64,000 nucleotides of DNA from Paeniglutamicibacter sulfureus (GCF_039535115.1 NZ_BAAAWO010000001.1:496001-560000), one strand, 5' to 3'; shown: positions 26,760 through 36,614, counted from the first letter of the stretch. Made by a program: numbers and translations. Notes: generated by a model from the sequence alone, not told the origin.

Positions 26760-28106
26760 ATGGCACGCAAGGCCTCACTATCCGGCTTCCCCGAATGGCT
26801 CCCGCAGGAGCGTGCGGTGGAGCAGCATGTATTGGACACGCTGCGTCGGATCTTCGAGCTGCATGGGTTCGGCAACATCGAGACCCGCGCCGTGGAAACC
26901 GTTGGACAGCTGCTGCGCAAGGGCGAGATCGACAAGGAGGTCTACGGCCTTTCCCGCCTGGCCGCCGAGGAATCCGCCAAGCACGACCCCAACGCGCTGG
27001 CCCTGCACTTCGACCTGACGGTCCCCTTCGCCCGCTATGTGGTGGAAAACGCCGGACACCTGGCCTTCCCGTTCCGCCGCTACCAGATGCAGAAGGTCTG
27101 GCGCGGCGAACGCCCGCAGGACGGCCGATTTCGCGAATTCACCCAGGCCGACATCGACGTGGTGGGCGACGGCGAACTGCCCTTCCGCTACGACGTGGAA
27201 CTGGCCCTGGTCATCGCCGAGGCACTTTCCGCCCTGCCCATCGGGGACTTCCGCCTGCGCGTGAACAACCGCAAGCTCGCCGAGGGCTTCTACCTTGGCC
27301 TGGGGCTCGAGGACACCGCCGGCGTGTTGCGCTCCATCGACAAGCTGGAGAAGATCGGTGCCGAGAAGGTGGCCGAGCTGCTCAAGACCGAGCTCGGCGC
27401 CAACGACGAGCAGGCTGCCGCTGCCCTGGCACTGGCGCAGATCTGCACCGCAGATGTCTCCTTCGTCGGGCAGGTCCGCGCACTGGGTGTCACCCACCCG
27501 CTCATGGAAGAAGGCCTTGACGAGCTCACCCAGGTGATCGAGGCAGCCGTGTTGCGCGCCCCGGGCAAGGTCGTCGCCGACCTGTCCATCGCCCGCGGCC
27601 TGGACTACTACACCGGCACCGTCTACGAGACGGTCCTGGTCGGCCACGAATCGCTCGGCTCGATCTGCTCCGGCGGGCGCTACGAATCCCTGGCCTCCAC
27701 CGGCAAGAAGAACTACCCGGGCGTCGGGCTGTCCATCGGGGTGACCCGCCTGGTCTCGCGCATGCTCGCCGAGAACACCGCCGTAGCTGCACGTTCGGTG
27801 CCCAGCGCCGTGTATGTCACCCTGGCCAACGACGATTCCTGGAACGATGCCCAGGACGTGGCCGCCGAGCTGCGCTCCCGCGGCATTGCCTGCGAAGTTG
27901 CCGCCAAGGCGGAGAAGTTCGGCAAGCAGATCAAGTACGCGGACAAGCGCGGCATCCCCTTCGTCTGGTTCACCACCGCCGAGGGCACCCACGAGGTCAA
28001 GGACATCCGCACCGGTGCCCAGGAAACGGCGGACCCGGCCCTGTGGACCCCTGCGGCCGAAGACCTCAACAACCTGGTTGGCGCGCCGGCCCCGGCCGTG
28101 GCCTAG
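26760..28106 (+). CDS. hisS: Histidine--tRNA ligase
   Basis: Class II synthetase charging tRNA-His. 448 residues. Motif 2 (VWRGERPQDGRFREF), the histidine-specific GLDYYTGTVYE block and motif 3 (GVGLSIGVTRL) are present, with the anticodon-binding domain at the C-terminus (about 350-430). The ATG has a TAGGAG site about 10 bases upstream. The gene stands alone between a divergent gene and the 19-bp terminator stem at 28117. Confidence 0.96.
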   Translation: MARKASLSGFPEWLPQERAVEQHVLDTLRRIFELHGFGNIETRAVETVGQLLRKGEIDKEVYGLSRLAAEESAKHDPNALALHFDLTVPFARYVVENAGHLAFPFRRYQMQKVWRGERPQDGRFREFTQADIDVVGDGELPFRYDVELALVIAEALSALPIGDFRLRVNNRKLAEGFYLGLGLEDTAGVLRSIDKLEKIGAEKVAELLKTELGANDEQAAAALALAQICTADVSFVGQVRALGVTHPLMEEGLDELTQVIEAAVLRAPGKVVADLSIARGLDYYTGTVYETVLVGHESLGSICSGGRYESLASTGKKNYPGVGLSIGVTRLVSRMLAENTAVAARSVPSAVYVTLANDDSWNDAQDVAAELRSRGIACEVAAKAEKFGKQIKYADKRGIPFVWFTTAEGTHEVKDIRTGAQETADPALWTPAAEDLNNLVGAPAPAVA

Positions 28107-28116
28107 CAAACCCCTC

Positions 28117-28167
28117 TGCCGAGTCACGAAAGCGGGTGCCGCCTGCCACCGCTTTCGTGACTCGGCA
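28117..28167 (+). terminator. 19-bp perfect inverted repeat after hisS
   Basis: TGCCGAGTCACGAAAGCGG (28117-28135) and CCGCTTTCGTGACTCGGCA (28149-28167) are exact complements, separated by 13 bases. It begins 10 bases after the hisS stop and almost certainly terminates hisS, although no T-run follows. A stem of this perfection could also be one member of a dispersed palindromic family. Downstream, TTGCCA (28190) and TAAACT (28211) are a possible aspS promoter. Confidence 0.75.
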
Positions 28168-28332
28168 CACACCTTTCCCGGTTCCGTGGTTGCCACCGAC
28201 CGCATGCCGGTAAACTCGCACATAGATTCTTCCCAATTCCGCGCTCCCCATGGGGGGTGCGCCCGTGCCGCGGGCGCCCGCCCGTGACCGGAAACCCACG
28301 CGGAAATTTGCACCTTTGTAGAAAGGAATGCA

Positions 28333-30135
28333 GTGCTACGCACTCATCAGCTCGGCACCTTGACCGCCGAGCACATCGGAGAAACCGTCACCCTCACCGG
28401 TTGGGTGGCCCGCCGCCGCGACCACGGCGGGGTCGCCTTCCTTGACCTGCGCGACGCCTCGGGCTTCGCCCAGGTCGTGGTGCGCGAGGAAGAGGTTTTC
28501 CACCCGCTGCGCAACGAATTCGTCCTGCAGATCACCGGCAAGGTCGAGCGCCGCCCCGAGGGCAACGAGAACCCGGCGCTGGCCACCGGAGAGATCGAAG
28601 TCATCGCTGAATCCGTCGTCGTGCTGAACACCGCCGCGCCGCTGCCGTTCCAGATCGACGAGCACGTCGAGGTCGGCGAGGAGGCGCGCTTGCGCCACCG
28701 CTACCTGGATCTGCGCCGCCCCACCCCGAACCGCAACATCCGCCTGCGCTCCGAGGCCAACCGGATTGCCCGCAACCTGCTGCACGACGACGGCTTCGTG
28801 GAAATCGAGACCCCGACGCTGACCCGTTCCACCCCCGAGGGCGCCCGCGACTTCCTGGTCCCGGCCCGCCTGGCCCCCGGATCGTGGTACGCCCTGCCGC
28901 AGTCCCCGCAGCTGTTCAAGCAACTCTTGCAGGTCGGTGGCTTTGAGAAGTACTACCAGATCGCCCGCTGCTACCGCGACGAGGACTTCCGCGCGGACCG
29001 CCAGCCGGAGTTCACCCAGCTGGACATCGAGGCCTCCTTCGTCGAGCAGGACGACATCATCGCCGTGGGCGAGGCCCTGGTGAAGGAACTGTGGAAGCTG
29101 ATCGACGTCGAGATCCCGACGCCGATCGCCCGCATCACCTACCACGAGGCCATGGCCAAGTACGGTTCGGACAAGCCGGACCTGCGCTTCGGCCTCGAGC
29201 TGACCGACATGACGGAGTTCTTCAAGGACACCGAGTTCGGCGTCTTCAAGGCCCCGCACGTCGGTGCCGTGGTCATGCCCGGCGGCGCCTCCCAGCCCCG
29301 CCGCACCCTGGATGGCTGGCAGGAATTCGCCAAGCAGCGCGGCGCCAAGGGCCTTGCCTACGTGCTCTACAAGGAGGACGGCGAACTTGCCGGCCCCGTT
29401 GCCAAGAACCTGACCGACGTTGAGCGCGCCGGCCTGGCCGAGGCCACCGGAGCCAAGCCCGGCGACTGCATCTTCTTCGCCGCCGGTTCCAAGAACGAGG
29501 CACGCGCATTGCTCGGCGCCGCCCGCGTGGAAATCGGCCACCGCACCGGTTTGATCAAGGAAGGCGACTGGGCATTCGTCTGGGTCGTCGACGCACCGAT
29601 GTTCGAGCCCGCCGCTGCAGCTGTCGCCTCGGGCGACGTGGCCGTCGGGTCCGGCGCCTGGACTGCCGTTCACCACGCCTTCACCTCCCCGAAGCCAGAA
29701 TTCATGGACACCTTCGACACCGACCCGGAGAATGCACTCTCCTACGCCTACGACATTGTCTGCAACGGCAACGAAATCGGTGGCGGCTCGATCCGTATCC
29801 ACCAGCGCGACCTGCAGGAGCGCGTGTTCAAGATGATGGGCCTGGACCAGGAAGCGGCACAGACGAAGTTCGGGTTCCTGCTCGAGGGCTTCAAGTACGG
29901 CGCCCCGCCGCACGGAGGAATCGCCTTCGGCTGGGACCGCGTGCTGCAGCTGCTCACCGGCTCGGACTCGATCCGCGACGTCATCGCCTTCCCGAAGACC
30001 GGTGGTGGATTTGATCCGCTCACCTCCGCTCCGGCTCCGATCACGGCCCAGCAGCGCAAGGAGGCCGGCGTCGACTCGAAGCCGGAGGCCAAGAAGGCCG
30101 ACTCCAACGAGCCTGCCCCGGCCGAAGCCAAGTAG
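28333..30135 (+). CDS. aspS: Aspartate--tRNA(Asp/Asn) ligase
   Basis: 600-residue class II synthetase of the bacterial AspRS type. It has an N-terminal OB anticodon-binding domain (about 1-110), motif 2 ([17 protein letters not shown]), the bacterial GAD insertion (about 290-410) and motif 3 ([13 protein letters not shown]). Actinobacteria often use a non-discriminating enzyme that also charges tRNA-Asn for GatCAB; that cannot be settled from this window. The last 30 residues are a Lys/Ala/Glu/Pro-rich tail absent from E. coli AspRS. GTG start with AAAGGA upstream. Confidence 0.96.
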   Translation: MLRTHQLGTLTAEHIGETVTLTGWVARRRDHGGVAFLDLRDASGFAQVVVREEEVFHPLRNEFVLQITGKVERRPEGNENPALATGEIEVIAESVVVLNTAAPLPFQIDEHVEVGEEARLRHRYLDLRRPTPNRNIRLRSEANRIARNLLHDDGFVEIETPTLTRSTPEGARDFLVPARLAPGSWYALPQSPQLFKQLLQVGGFEKYYQIARCYRDEDFRADRQPEFTQLDIEASFVEQDDIIAVGEALVKELWKLIDVEIPTPIARITYHEAMAKYGSDKPDLRFGLELTDMTEFFKDTEFGVFKAPHVGAVVMPGGASQPRRTLDGWQEFAKQRGAKGLAYVLYKEDGELAGPVAKNLTDVERAGLAEATGAKPGDCIFFAAGSKNEARALLGAARVEIGHRTGLIKEGDWAFVWVVDAPMFEPAAAAVASGDVAVGSGAWTAVHHAFTSPKPEFMDTFDTDPENALSYAYDIVCNGNEIGGGSIRIHQRDLQERVFKMMGLDQEAAQTKFGFLLEGFKYGAPPHGGIAFGWDRVLQLLTGSDSIRDVIAFPKTGGGFDPLTSAPAPITAQQRKEAGVDSKPEAKKADSNEPAPAEAK

Positions 30136-30162
30136 TCCGCACCGCGCTTAAGCGGTTGCCGG

Positions 30163-30200
30163 GAGGGCGTCCACCATCACGGTGGGCGCCCTCTTGTTTG
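30163..30200 (+). terminator. Terminator after aspS
   Basis: GAGGGCGTCCACC and GGTGGGCGCCCTC form a 13-bp stem with one wobble, followed by TTGTTT. This is a good intrinsic terminator. From here to 30400 the DNA holds no gene I can support. Confidence 0.8.
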
Positions 30201-30401
30201 CCAGCGGGGTTTTGCGCGGGGGAGCGGCAGGGTGTCAAGCGGCAGGCCAGGGCAAATCCGGCGGGCGTGGCGGGGGTCTTGGGAATGGAAACGTCGCCTT
30301 GTCGGCGACCGATTTGTTGTGCCCGGCGCTTGCTGTGCTGTCGCATCCTTGCCGTGCGCTGACGACATGTGAAGGAAGGCGTGGAAAACAGGTGCGAAAA
30401 G

Positions 30402-30445
30402 TGGACAACCTTAGTAATATTAATTATCTAGATAAATTTTTGACT
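30402..30445 (+). promoter_or_regulatory. AT-rich palindromic control region before padR
   Basis: A sharply AT-rich patch in otherwise GC-rich DNA, with the perfect palindrome TTATCTAGATAA (30424-30435) next to TAATATTAATTA and followed by TTGACT (30440-30445). PadR-type regulators commonly bind palindromes in their own promoter, so this is the best candidate operator. I cannot place -35 and -10 boxes with confidence. Confidence 0.5.
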
Positions 30446-30506
30446 TAGTCCGTCTTTTGTCGGCGTGCGTCATGACGGTACCTCACCCCCACAGAAAGGC
30501 CACGAC

Positions 30507-30596
30507 ATGAACCCCTTGATCCCGGCGTCCTCACGCCGTTTCGCCCCGAATCATGGTGCCGAACAACGCCGCAGGGCGGGGGAGCAGTCATGCTGA
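30507..30596 (+). CDS. Short leader frame coupled to padR
   Basis: A 29-codon frame with ATG 30507 preceded by AGAAAGG at suitable distance. Its stop TGA (30594-30596) overlaps the padR start region (ATGCTGA at 30590-30596). The product is basic and shows no known domain. The arrangement suggests that translating the short frame delivers ribosomes to padR. It may equally be a chance frame. Confidence 0.4.
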   Translation: MNPLIPASSRRFAPNHGAEQRRRAGEQSC

Positions 30597-30916
30597 GCAA
30601 CGACAAGGCGTTTCCCGGTGCGTGGCAACGGGCGCTGCTGCCCTTGAGCCTGCTCGATGCGCTGGAGGCAGGACCCAACCACGGCTATGCATTGGAGCGG
30701 ATGCTCGAAGCGCGCGGGTTCTCTCCCATCAAGGGATCGACGCTGTACCCGGCCCTGGTCAAGCTGGAGGCTGCGGGACTCATGGACAGCATCTGGGAAG
30801 ACGGCGACGGGGCACCGGGCCGCAAGGTCTACACGCTCACCGGCACCGGCCGTGGCCACCTGGCCGCCCAACGCGAACTATGGGCCTTCTTCCAGGACGC
30901 GGTGCTGCGGGAATGA
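30590..30916 (+). CDS. PadR-family transcriptional regulator
   Basis: 108-residue winged-helix regulator. The PadR pattern is clear: LSLLDALEAGPNHGYALERML (shortened: LEAGPNHGYALERM), IKGSTLYPALVKLEAAGLM as recognition region, and GRKVYTLTGTGRGHL as wing. The C-terminal helix for dimerisation is short, as in the small PadR-s1 subgroup. No transporter or enzyme gene is coupled to it, so the regulated target is probably elsewhere or is itself. Its start follows a 29-codon leader frame and has GGGGGAG upstream. Confidence 0.88.
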   Translation: MLSNDKAFPGAWQRALLPLSLLDALEAGPNHGYALERMLEARGFSPIKGSTLYPALVKLEAAGLMDSIWEDGDGAPGRKVYTLTGTGRGHLAAQRELWAFFQDAVLRE

Positions 30917-31045
30917 TCACGTGCCCCAATGTCGATGTCCATCAGTTGTGCCGGCGAGTCCGGCCGGCCCTCCGCGTTGCCGATGCCCGGGATCCCCTTG
31001 TACTTCAGCAGGATTGACCAGGGTGCCGGGTGGGGTGTGACCGGC

Positions 31046-31486
31046 TCAGCCGGGCAGGTCGTCGGTGTCGACGATGAGGGTGTACGGTCCTGAATTCACC
31101 AGCGACACCTCCATCATCGCGCCGAAAACGCCGGACTCTACGTGCGCCCCGAGCTTGCGGAGCTGATCCATGAACTCCTCATACAACGGCTCGCTCACCG
31201 CGCCGGGAGCCGCGGCGGTCCAGCCGGGACGCCGACCCTTGCGCACGTCCCCATACAGCGTGAACTGGCTGATGACCAACAACGGTGCCCCCAGGTCCTC
31301 GCACGATTTCTCGTTCTCCAGCATGCGCAGACGCCACACCTTGGCCGCGAGCTTGGCCGCCAACGCCGGGGTGTCGCCGTGGGTCACGCCCAGCAACACC
31401 ACCAGTCCGGGTCCGTCGATCTTCCCGACCACCAAACCTCCAACCTCGACCGAGGCCCGGGAAACCACCTGCAACACAGCCTTCAT
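31046..31486 (-). CDS. dtd: D-aminoacyl-tRNA deacylase
   Basis: 146-residue DTD that removes D-amino acids (and glycine from tRNA-Ala) from mischarged tRNAs. The two family signatures are present: SQFTLYGD (73-80) and NSGPYT (131-136) with the Gly-Pro pair that gives chiral proofreading. The ATG has GAGAAGG upstream. A TAGGCT box on the minus strand (31562-31557) could be its promoter. It diverges from the HNH gene. Confidence 0.94.
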   Translation of the reverse strand: MKAVLQVVSRASVEVGGLVVGKIDGPGLVVLLGVTHGDTPALAAKLAAKVWRLRMLENEKSCEDLGAPLLVISQFTLYGDVRKGRRPGWTAAAPGAVSEPLYEEFMDQLRKLGAHVESGVFGAMMEVSLVNSGPYTLIVDTDDLPG

Positions 31487-31676
31487 TCATCCGCCTTCTC
31501 ATCGTTGTCCATCGCCGCGGCGCACTTTCGCCGCGCAAGTGCCGCCGAACGTAGCGAGCCTACCGTTTTGCCCGGGCCCGGGCCCATTCGGGCGACGCAG
31601 GGACACCGCCCCACTTCCCCGCACAACCGGGACGATCCCGGGGCAGGCGCGGGCCGGAAGGCGGACACTGGTGGAC

Positions 31677-33383
31677 ATGGGCACACCTCTAGCTGCGCCA
31701 CTTTCGGCGCAGGAGTTGACCGCGGAGCTTGGCCGGAAGATGGCCGCCGTGGCACTTGCCCTGTCCGAGGTCACCGCGCAGCTGGGACAGGTCGCGCTCG
31801 ATGCGGCCTCCGGTGCGGCGATGATGGGCCTGCTCGAGCGCAGCCACCGCGCCATCGCCTATGGCCAGCTCGTGGTCGTCCAGCGCGCCGCAGCCGCCGA
31901 GGTTCACAGACTTGAACCTGTCATCGCCCAGGAGATCGACGAACTCGTGGCCCACCCCGAGGAGCTGGCCAGGGGCACCGCCGCCATCCCGACCGAACAA
32001 TTGCGCCCCGGGATGGCGCCGCACCGCAACATCCTGGCCTACATGCAGGCGCACCTGCATATTTCCAGTTCCGATGGCCGACGCCGCATCACCGGCGCCA
32101 AGCTCCTGGTGGCCCCGGCCAAACCAGTGAACGACGACGGACCCCCGGCGGCACCCAGCTACCCTATTCTGGCCAGGGCCGCCGCCGACGGCAGCGCCGA
32201 CGTCGGCAACCTCGCTTCCGTCGCCGGCCGGCTCGACTCCATGCAGCCGCGCATCAAGCCGCGGCCCGACGCCGGCAAGGTCAACAACGCCATCGAGGAA
32301 TCCCTGGTCCATGAGGCACGCAACGGCGAGCCCAAGATGTGCGGCAAGGCACTGCAGGACTGGGGCGGCTTCCTGGCCGAGAACGGGACTCCCCTCAGCG
32401 ATGAGGAAATCCGCGCCAGGCGGGGCTGCTTCTACCGGGGATTCCGTGACGGCACCGACGAATACCTGCTGCGTTGCGATCCCCTCGACTCGGAAACCAT
32501 CGTCGCCTTTGGCGAGGCTTGGACCAATCCCCGCTCGCTGAAGGCCCCGCCGTACTCCGCCTCCACGAACCCCGGTCCTGCCACGTCCGCCCCGGATGAC
32601 GACACTGCCGCCCCCGCCGGTGGGGCCGCCACCGGGACCCCGCGCTTTTCCCCGGCGGGCGCACCCGCACCGGGGTGGGCCGTGCCAGCAGATGCCGGGG
32701 ACGAGGACATCCCGCTGAGTGGAATGGCCTGCGGACTTCCCCCGGAAGGCCCGGGGCTCGCGGCCCTGACGGCACAGGACCCACGCACCAGCCCGCAGCT
32801 GCTCCTCGATGCCCTCGTTGCCGTATGCTCCGGAGCATTGAACGGCACCGACATATGCGAAACCGGCGGCATGCGAGTCAAGATCGGCGTTCTGATCGGC
32901 TACCGCAGCCTGCTGGGCCAGTGTGAAGAAGCGGGATTGACCGCACACAACCGTCCCATCTCCGCGGCCAACATCAGGAGACTCGCCTGCAATGGCGACA
33001 TCCTGCCGGCTGTCCTCGGAGAAAACGGGGAGGTCCTCGACCTGGGCCGCGAAGTCCGCGGCTTCTCCAAGGCTCAGCGCAAGGCCATCGCCATCAGGGA
33101 TCGCGGGTGCATCATGCCCGGCTGCACGCGGCCCGCCTCGACCTCCGAATGCCACCACGTCATACCCTGGCTCGAAGGCGGCGAAACGAATGTGGGAAAT
33201 TCGGCACTCCTGTGTGAATACCACTATGTCCAGGTGCATGCGGGACTCATTACGCTTAAGTCGATCGATGGTGTTCCCTATGTCATCGCCATCGACGGAC
33301 AACCTCGCGGCGCACCGCAGCGGAACCTTTACTGGCACCCCGAGCTTCGCACCGTCGGATTCACGGCGCCCCTGTTCGACTAG
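31677..33383 (+). CDS. DUF222/HNH endonuclease-domain protein
   Basis: 568 residues from ATG 31677. The frame is open far upstream, across dtd, but that part is not protein-like. A helical DUF222-type N-terminal region (about 1-330) includes a Pro/Ala-rich linker (about 290-350). The C-terminal HNH nuclease motif is RDRGCIMPGCTRPAS, then CHHVIPW, then NSALLCEYHYVQVH, with the paired cysteines and histidines of the metal site. Such proteins are multicopy in actinobacteria (the mycobacterial 13E12 repeat proteins are relatives) and are suspected of mobility, but their role is not established. No partner genes are adjacent. Confidence 0.85.
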   Translation: MGTPLAAPLSAQELTAELGRKMAAVALALSEVTAQLGQVALDAASGAAMMGLLERSHRAIAYGQLVVVQRAAAAEVHRLEPVIAQEIDELVAHPEELARGTAAIPTEQLRPGMAPHRNILAYMQAHLHISSSDGRRRITGAKLLVAPAKPVNDDGPPAAPSYPILARAAADGSADVGNLASVAGRLDSMQPRIKPRPDAGKVNNAIEESLVHEARNGEPKMCGKALQDWGGFLAENGTPLSDEEIRARRGCFYRGFRDGTDEYLLRCDPLDSETIVAFGEAWTNPRSLKAPPYSASTNPGPATSAPDDDTAAPAGGAATGTPRFSPAGAPAPGWAVPADAGDEDIPLSGMACGLPPEGPGLAALTAQDPRTSPQLLLDALVAVCSGALNGTDICETGGMRVKIGVLIGYRSLLGQCEEAGLTAHNRPISAANIRRLACNGDILPAVLGENGEVLDLGREVRGFSKAQRKAIAIRDRGCIMPGCTRPASTSECHHVIPWLEGGETNVGNSALLCEYHYVQVHAGLITLKSIDGVPYVIAIDGQPRGAPQRNLYWHPELRTVGFTAPLFD

Positions 33384-33634
33384 GGCCGCCAGCGATTCGC
33401 GACGGCGGCACGCCGGTCGTGCCGCACCAAACTCCCGGGTGTTGTCTTTCCTGCTGGTGGGGTTGTCCCCAGCACCGCCGTTGGGACTGATGTGACAGCA
33501 CCCGGGCCCTACCGCCGACGAAGCGCCGTCAGACGCTTTGGGGCGCACCGATGCATCCACGGTCCCGTCAAGCCCCGCCGAGGGGGAAAACCACCCTAAT
33601 CGGGGGCGGGGAATCGTCGGCGGCAATGCTGAAC

Positions 33635-33647
33635 TAGGCTGGTGGAG
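33635..33647 (+). promoter_or_regulatory. -10 box for leaderless rarA
   Basis: TAGGCT (33635-33640) is followed after 6 bases by the GTG start of rarA. Transcription would therefore begin at the start codon, giving a leaderless mRNA. No -35 box is obvious. Confidence 0.5.
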
Positions 33648-35215
33648 TGAACGATCTGCTCAGTGCCTTGGGTGACGACGAGGAAAACGACGAAGAACAT
33701 GTGCGCCCGCGCGCGCCCTTGGCGGTACGCATGCGCCCGCGCTCGGTCGAGGAACTGGTTGGCCAGCAGCACTTGCTCAAGGCCGGCTCCCCGTTGCGCC
33801 AACTGGCAGGCATCGACGGGCCGGGCCCCTCCGGGCCCTCAAGCATTATCCTCTGGGGTCCGCCCGGCACCGGAAAGACCACCATCGCCCACGTGATTGC
33901 CCGTGCCCCGGGCCGCCGTTTCGTCGAGCTCAGCGCCATCACCGCCGGAGTCAAGGACGTCCGTCGCGTCATGGACCAGGCGTTGGAGGACCGCGACTTG
34001 CGCGGCTTCACCACCGTCCTGTTCCTTGACGAGATCCACCGCTTCAACAAGGCACAGCAGGACGCCCTGTTGCCGGGGGTGGAAAACCGCTGGGTCGTAC
34101 TTGTCGCGGCAACGACGGAAAACCCGTCGTTCTCCGTCGTCTCCCCGTTGCTCTCGCGCTCATTGCTGCTCACGCTGCGCCCCCTGGTGGAGGGTGACAT
34201 TGCCGCGCTCATCACTCGCGCCCTGGCCGACGAACGCGGATTCAACGACGAGCTGGTTCTGGACCCGGCGGCACTTGACCATTTGGTGCGCATGGCCGGA
34301 GGGGATGCGCGCCGGGCGTTGACCGCCCTTGAGGCCGCCGCCGCAGTGGCCTGGAGCGCCGCCGAGTCACACGGACTGCTGGCCCGCCGCACCGCGCAGA
34401 AGTCGGAGGCGGAATCCGCCGGGGAACCTTCGGACGCACAGCCGGGGAAGGGCCCGGCGGAGGAACCACCCGGAGCACCGCTGGATCCTGACACTGCCAG
34501 TGGCCTGGAAGCCGAGACCAGCGACGGAGACCGTGACGCCCGTGGACTGAGTCCCACCGGCCAGATCATCATCACCATCGAGCACACCGAACGCGCCATG
34601 GACGCAGCGGTGCAGCGCTACGACAAGGCGGGGGACCAGCACTACGACATCATCAGTGCCTTCATCAAGTCCATCCGCGGTTCGGACGTGGATGCGGCCC
34701 TGCACTACCTGGCAAAGATGTTGGAGGCCGGGGAAGACCCGCGCTTCATCGGCAGGCGCATCATGATCAGCGCGTCGGAGGATATCGGCATGGCCGATCC
34801 CAGCGCCCTTCAGACGGCCGTCGCCGCGGCCCAGGCCGTTCAGCTCATCGGCATGCCCGAGGCCCGGCTCATCCTGGGACACGCCGTCGTGCACCTTGCC
34901 ACGGCTCCGAAGTCCAACGCCGCCTACAACGCCATCAACGCCGCCGTCGCGGATGTCAGGGCCGGCCGCGGCAGGGGAGTACCCATGCACTTGCGCGACG
35001 CCCACTATGCCGGCGCCCAAGGGCTGGGTCACGGCAAGGGCTACCAGTATTCACATGACGCCCCGCATTCGGTGGCCACCCAGCAATATGCACCCGATGA
35101 CCTGCTGGGGGTCGATTACTACAAGCCCACCGCCAACGGGGCCGAACGTTCCATCGGTGAGCGAGTTGAACGCATCCGCGGAATCATCCGGGCCAAGGAC
35201 CGCCGGACGAAGTAA
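33647..35215 (+). CDS. rarA: Replication-associated recombination protein A
   Basis: AAA+ ATPase (MgsA/RarA) acting at stalled replication forks. 522 residues, about 70 more than usual. Walker [10 protein letters not shown] is at 71-79, Walker B DEIH at 128-131, and the C-terminal tetramerisation domain runs from about 305 with [20 protein letters not shown] and [17 protein letters not shown]. The extra length is a Pro/Glu/Ala/Asp-rich insert between the AAA+ lid and the C-terminal domain (about 240-303), probably disordered. GTG start, likely leaderless. Confidence 0.94.
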   Translation: MNDLLSALGDDEENDEEHVRPRAPLAVRMRPRSVEELVGQQHLLKAGSPLRQLAGIDGPGPSGPSSIILWGPPGTGKTTIAHVIARAPGRRFVELSAITAGVKDVRRVMDQALEDRDLRGFTTVLFLDEIHRFNKAQQDALLPGVENRWVVLVAATTENPSFSVVSPLLSRSLLLTLRPLVEGDIAALITRALADERGFNDELVLDPAALDHLVRMAGGDARRALTALEAAAAVAWSAAESHGLLARRTAQKSEAESAGEPSDAQPGKGPAEEPPGAPLDPDTASGLEAETSDGDRDARGLSPTGQIIITIEHTERAMDAAVQRYDKAGDQHYDIISAFIKSIRGSDVDAALHYLAKMLEAGEDPRFIGRRIMISASEDIGMADPSALQTAVAAAQAVQLIGMPEARLILGHAVVHLATAPKSNAAYNAINAAVADVRAGRGRGVPMHLRDAHYAGAQGLGHGKGYQYSHDAPHSVATQQYAPDDLLGVDYYKPTANGAERSIGERVERIRGIIRAKDRRTK

Positions 35216-35289
35216 TCGATCGTGGGCAGCGGACAGATCTCACATGCCCGCCACCCTCCGAAGGTTAACTTTGGGTTTGGCGGCGGTGG

Positions 35290-35396
35290 TAGGATTGATC
35301 CTTGGCTGGCAAGCTGTCCAACTGCACACCATCCGAAACCCCGGTCTCGGACGGTGCGCAATGTGGCAGTTGTAGTGAATAGGGAAGCGGCTTCCC
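35290..35396 (+). promoter_or_regulatory. Structured leader of rpsD
   Basis: After a probable -10 box TAGGAT (35290-35295) the leader of about 155 bases can fold into a nested stem. The outer pair is CAACTGC (35319-35325) with GCAGTTG (35366-35372). The inner pair is ACCATCCGA (35328-35336) with TCGGACGGT (35347-35355), one mismatch. A second short hairpin, GGGAAGC.GCTTCCC, lies at 35382-35396. S4 represses its own mRNA in other bacteria, so a ribosomal-protein leader is a reasonable hypothesis; no known S4 leader consensus was recognised. Confidence 0.45.
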
Positions 35397-35457
35397 ACAA
35401 CTCTCCATCATGGAGGCCAGACCCAATGACAGCCGCTCACAAAAGATAAGGACACTC

Positions 35458-36084
35458 GTGGCTAACAACACTCGTGCCCGCCGCAAGGTTCGCCTCTCGC
35501 GAGCCCTCGGCCTTGCCCTGACTCCCAAAGCTGAAAAGTACATGGAGCGTCGTCCCTACGGTCCGGGCCAGCACGGCCGTGCCCGCAAGAAGCAGGACAG
35601 CGACTACGCAGTGCGTCTTCGCGAAAAGCAGCGTTTGCGCGCCCAGTACGGCATCCGCGAAGCACAGATGACCCGTGCCTTCGAAGAAGCCAAGCGCACT
35701 GCGGGCCTGACCGGTGAGAACCTGGTTGCCCTTCTGGAAATGCGTCTGGATGCCTTGGTTCTGCGTGCAGGCTTCGCCCGCACCATCGCCCAGGCCCGTC
35801 AGCTGGTTGTGCACCGCCACATCATGGTCAACGGCCAGCGCGTGGACCGTCCGTCGTACCGCGTGTCCGAGGGTCAGCTGATCCACGTTCATGAGCGTAG
35901 CGAAAAGATGGGCCCGTTCCAGATCGCCGCTGCAGGCGCCCACCGCGATGTTCTCCCCGCCGTTCCGGCCTACCTGGACGTCAAGCTTGAAGCCCTTCAG
36001 GCCAAGCTCGTCCGCAAGCCGAAGCGCTCCGAGGTTCCCGTAACCTGCGAAGAGAACCTCGTCGTCGAGTACTACGCACGCTAA
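35458..36084 (+). CDS. rpsD: 30S ribosomal protein S4
   Basis: 208 residues, a primary binder of 16S rRNA in 30S assembly. The start is GTG 35458 with AAGGA upstream; the frame opens earlier at 35410 but S4 begins at ANNTRARRKVRLSRALG. The S4 RNA-binding domain is at about 95-160 (LEMRLDALVLRAGFARTIAQ). The N-terminal region lacks a cysteine zinc motif, so this is the zinc-independent form. It stands alone rather than in the alpha operon, as is usual in this group. A strong terminator follows. Confidence 0.97.
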   Translation: MANNTRARRKVRLSRALGLALTPKAEKYMERRPYGPGQHGRARKKQDSDYAVRLREKQRLRAQYGIREAQMTRAFEEAKRTAGLTGENLVALLEMRLDALVLRAGFARTIAQARQLVVHRHIMVNGQRVDRPSYRVSEGQLIHVHERSEKMGPFQIAAAGAHRDVLPAVPAYLDVKLEALQAKLVRKPKRSEVPVTCEENLVVEYYAR

Positions 36085-36119
36085 ATCCGTCGGGTTCACG
36101 CCCAACGAATTGAGCTTGC

Positions 36120-36158
36120 AACACGAAGCCCGTGGCCACGCGCCGCGGGCTTCGTGTT
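36120..36158 (+). terminator. Terminator after rpsD
   Basis: AACACGAAGCCCGTGG pairs with CCGCGGGCTTCGTGTT (16 bp, one wobble) around a 7-base loop. It starts 36 bases after the rpsD stop. Confidence 0.8.
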
Positions 36159-36242
36159 ATCCAAGACGTTTCGGTTCCGTGCTATCGCCAACCTTTCGGT
36201 AAGGTGGAAAAGCACATGTCACCAACCGTAGAGGAAAAGCAC

Positions 36243-36614
36243 ATGACAGGGTCGGATATCGCCGGACTCATCGCGGCAGGCGTTTTTGCCGTGCTGGTGG
36301 CACTGCTTGCCATCCCCATCTGGAAGCTCGGCAAGGTGTTCGATGAGCTCCGCGCCGCAGTGAAGGACGTCTCCGACGGCACCACCCCGCTGCTGACCGA
36401 GGTCACCAGTACCGTGGCCACCACCAACGACCAGCTGCGCAAGGTCGACGGCATCACCTCGCACGTCTCCGACGCATCGGCGAACATCAGCGCCTTGTCC
36501 TCCTTGACCGCAGCCACCGTCGGGAGGCCGCTGATCAAGGTCGCGGCATTTACCGCCGGGGTCCGTTCGGTCCTCGACACCAAGCCGAGCGGCAAGGGAC
36601 GACGCTCGCGCTGA
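36243..36614 (+). CDS. DUF948 domain-containing protein
   Basis: 123 residues with one N-terminal membrane helix (about 5-27, IAGLIAAGVFAVLVALLAIP) and an amphipathic helical region, the DUF948 pattern. Function unknown. ATG 36243 is chosen because GAGGAAAAGCAC stands in front and family members begin at this point. An in-frame ATG at 36216 lies just after a TAAGGT -10 box (36200-36205) and is an alternative. The gene and the next one precede alaS, as in Streptomyces. Confidence 0.78.
   Translation: MTGSDIAGLIAAGVFAVLVALLAIPIWKLGKVFDELRAAVKDVSDGTTPLLTEVTSTVATTNDQLRKVDGITSHVSDASANISALSSLTAATVGRPLIKVAAFTAGVRSVLDTKPSGKGRRSR

Noticed and set aside
31170..31676. Upstream extension of the HNH gene across dtd
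   Set aside because: The extra residues lie antisense to dtd, have no DUF222 similarity, and the ATG at 31677 fits the family start.
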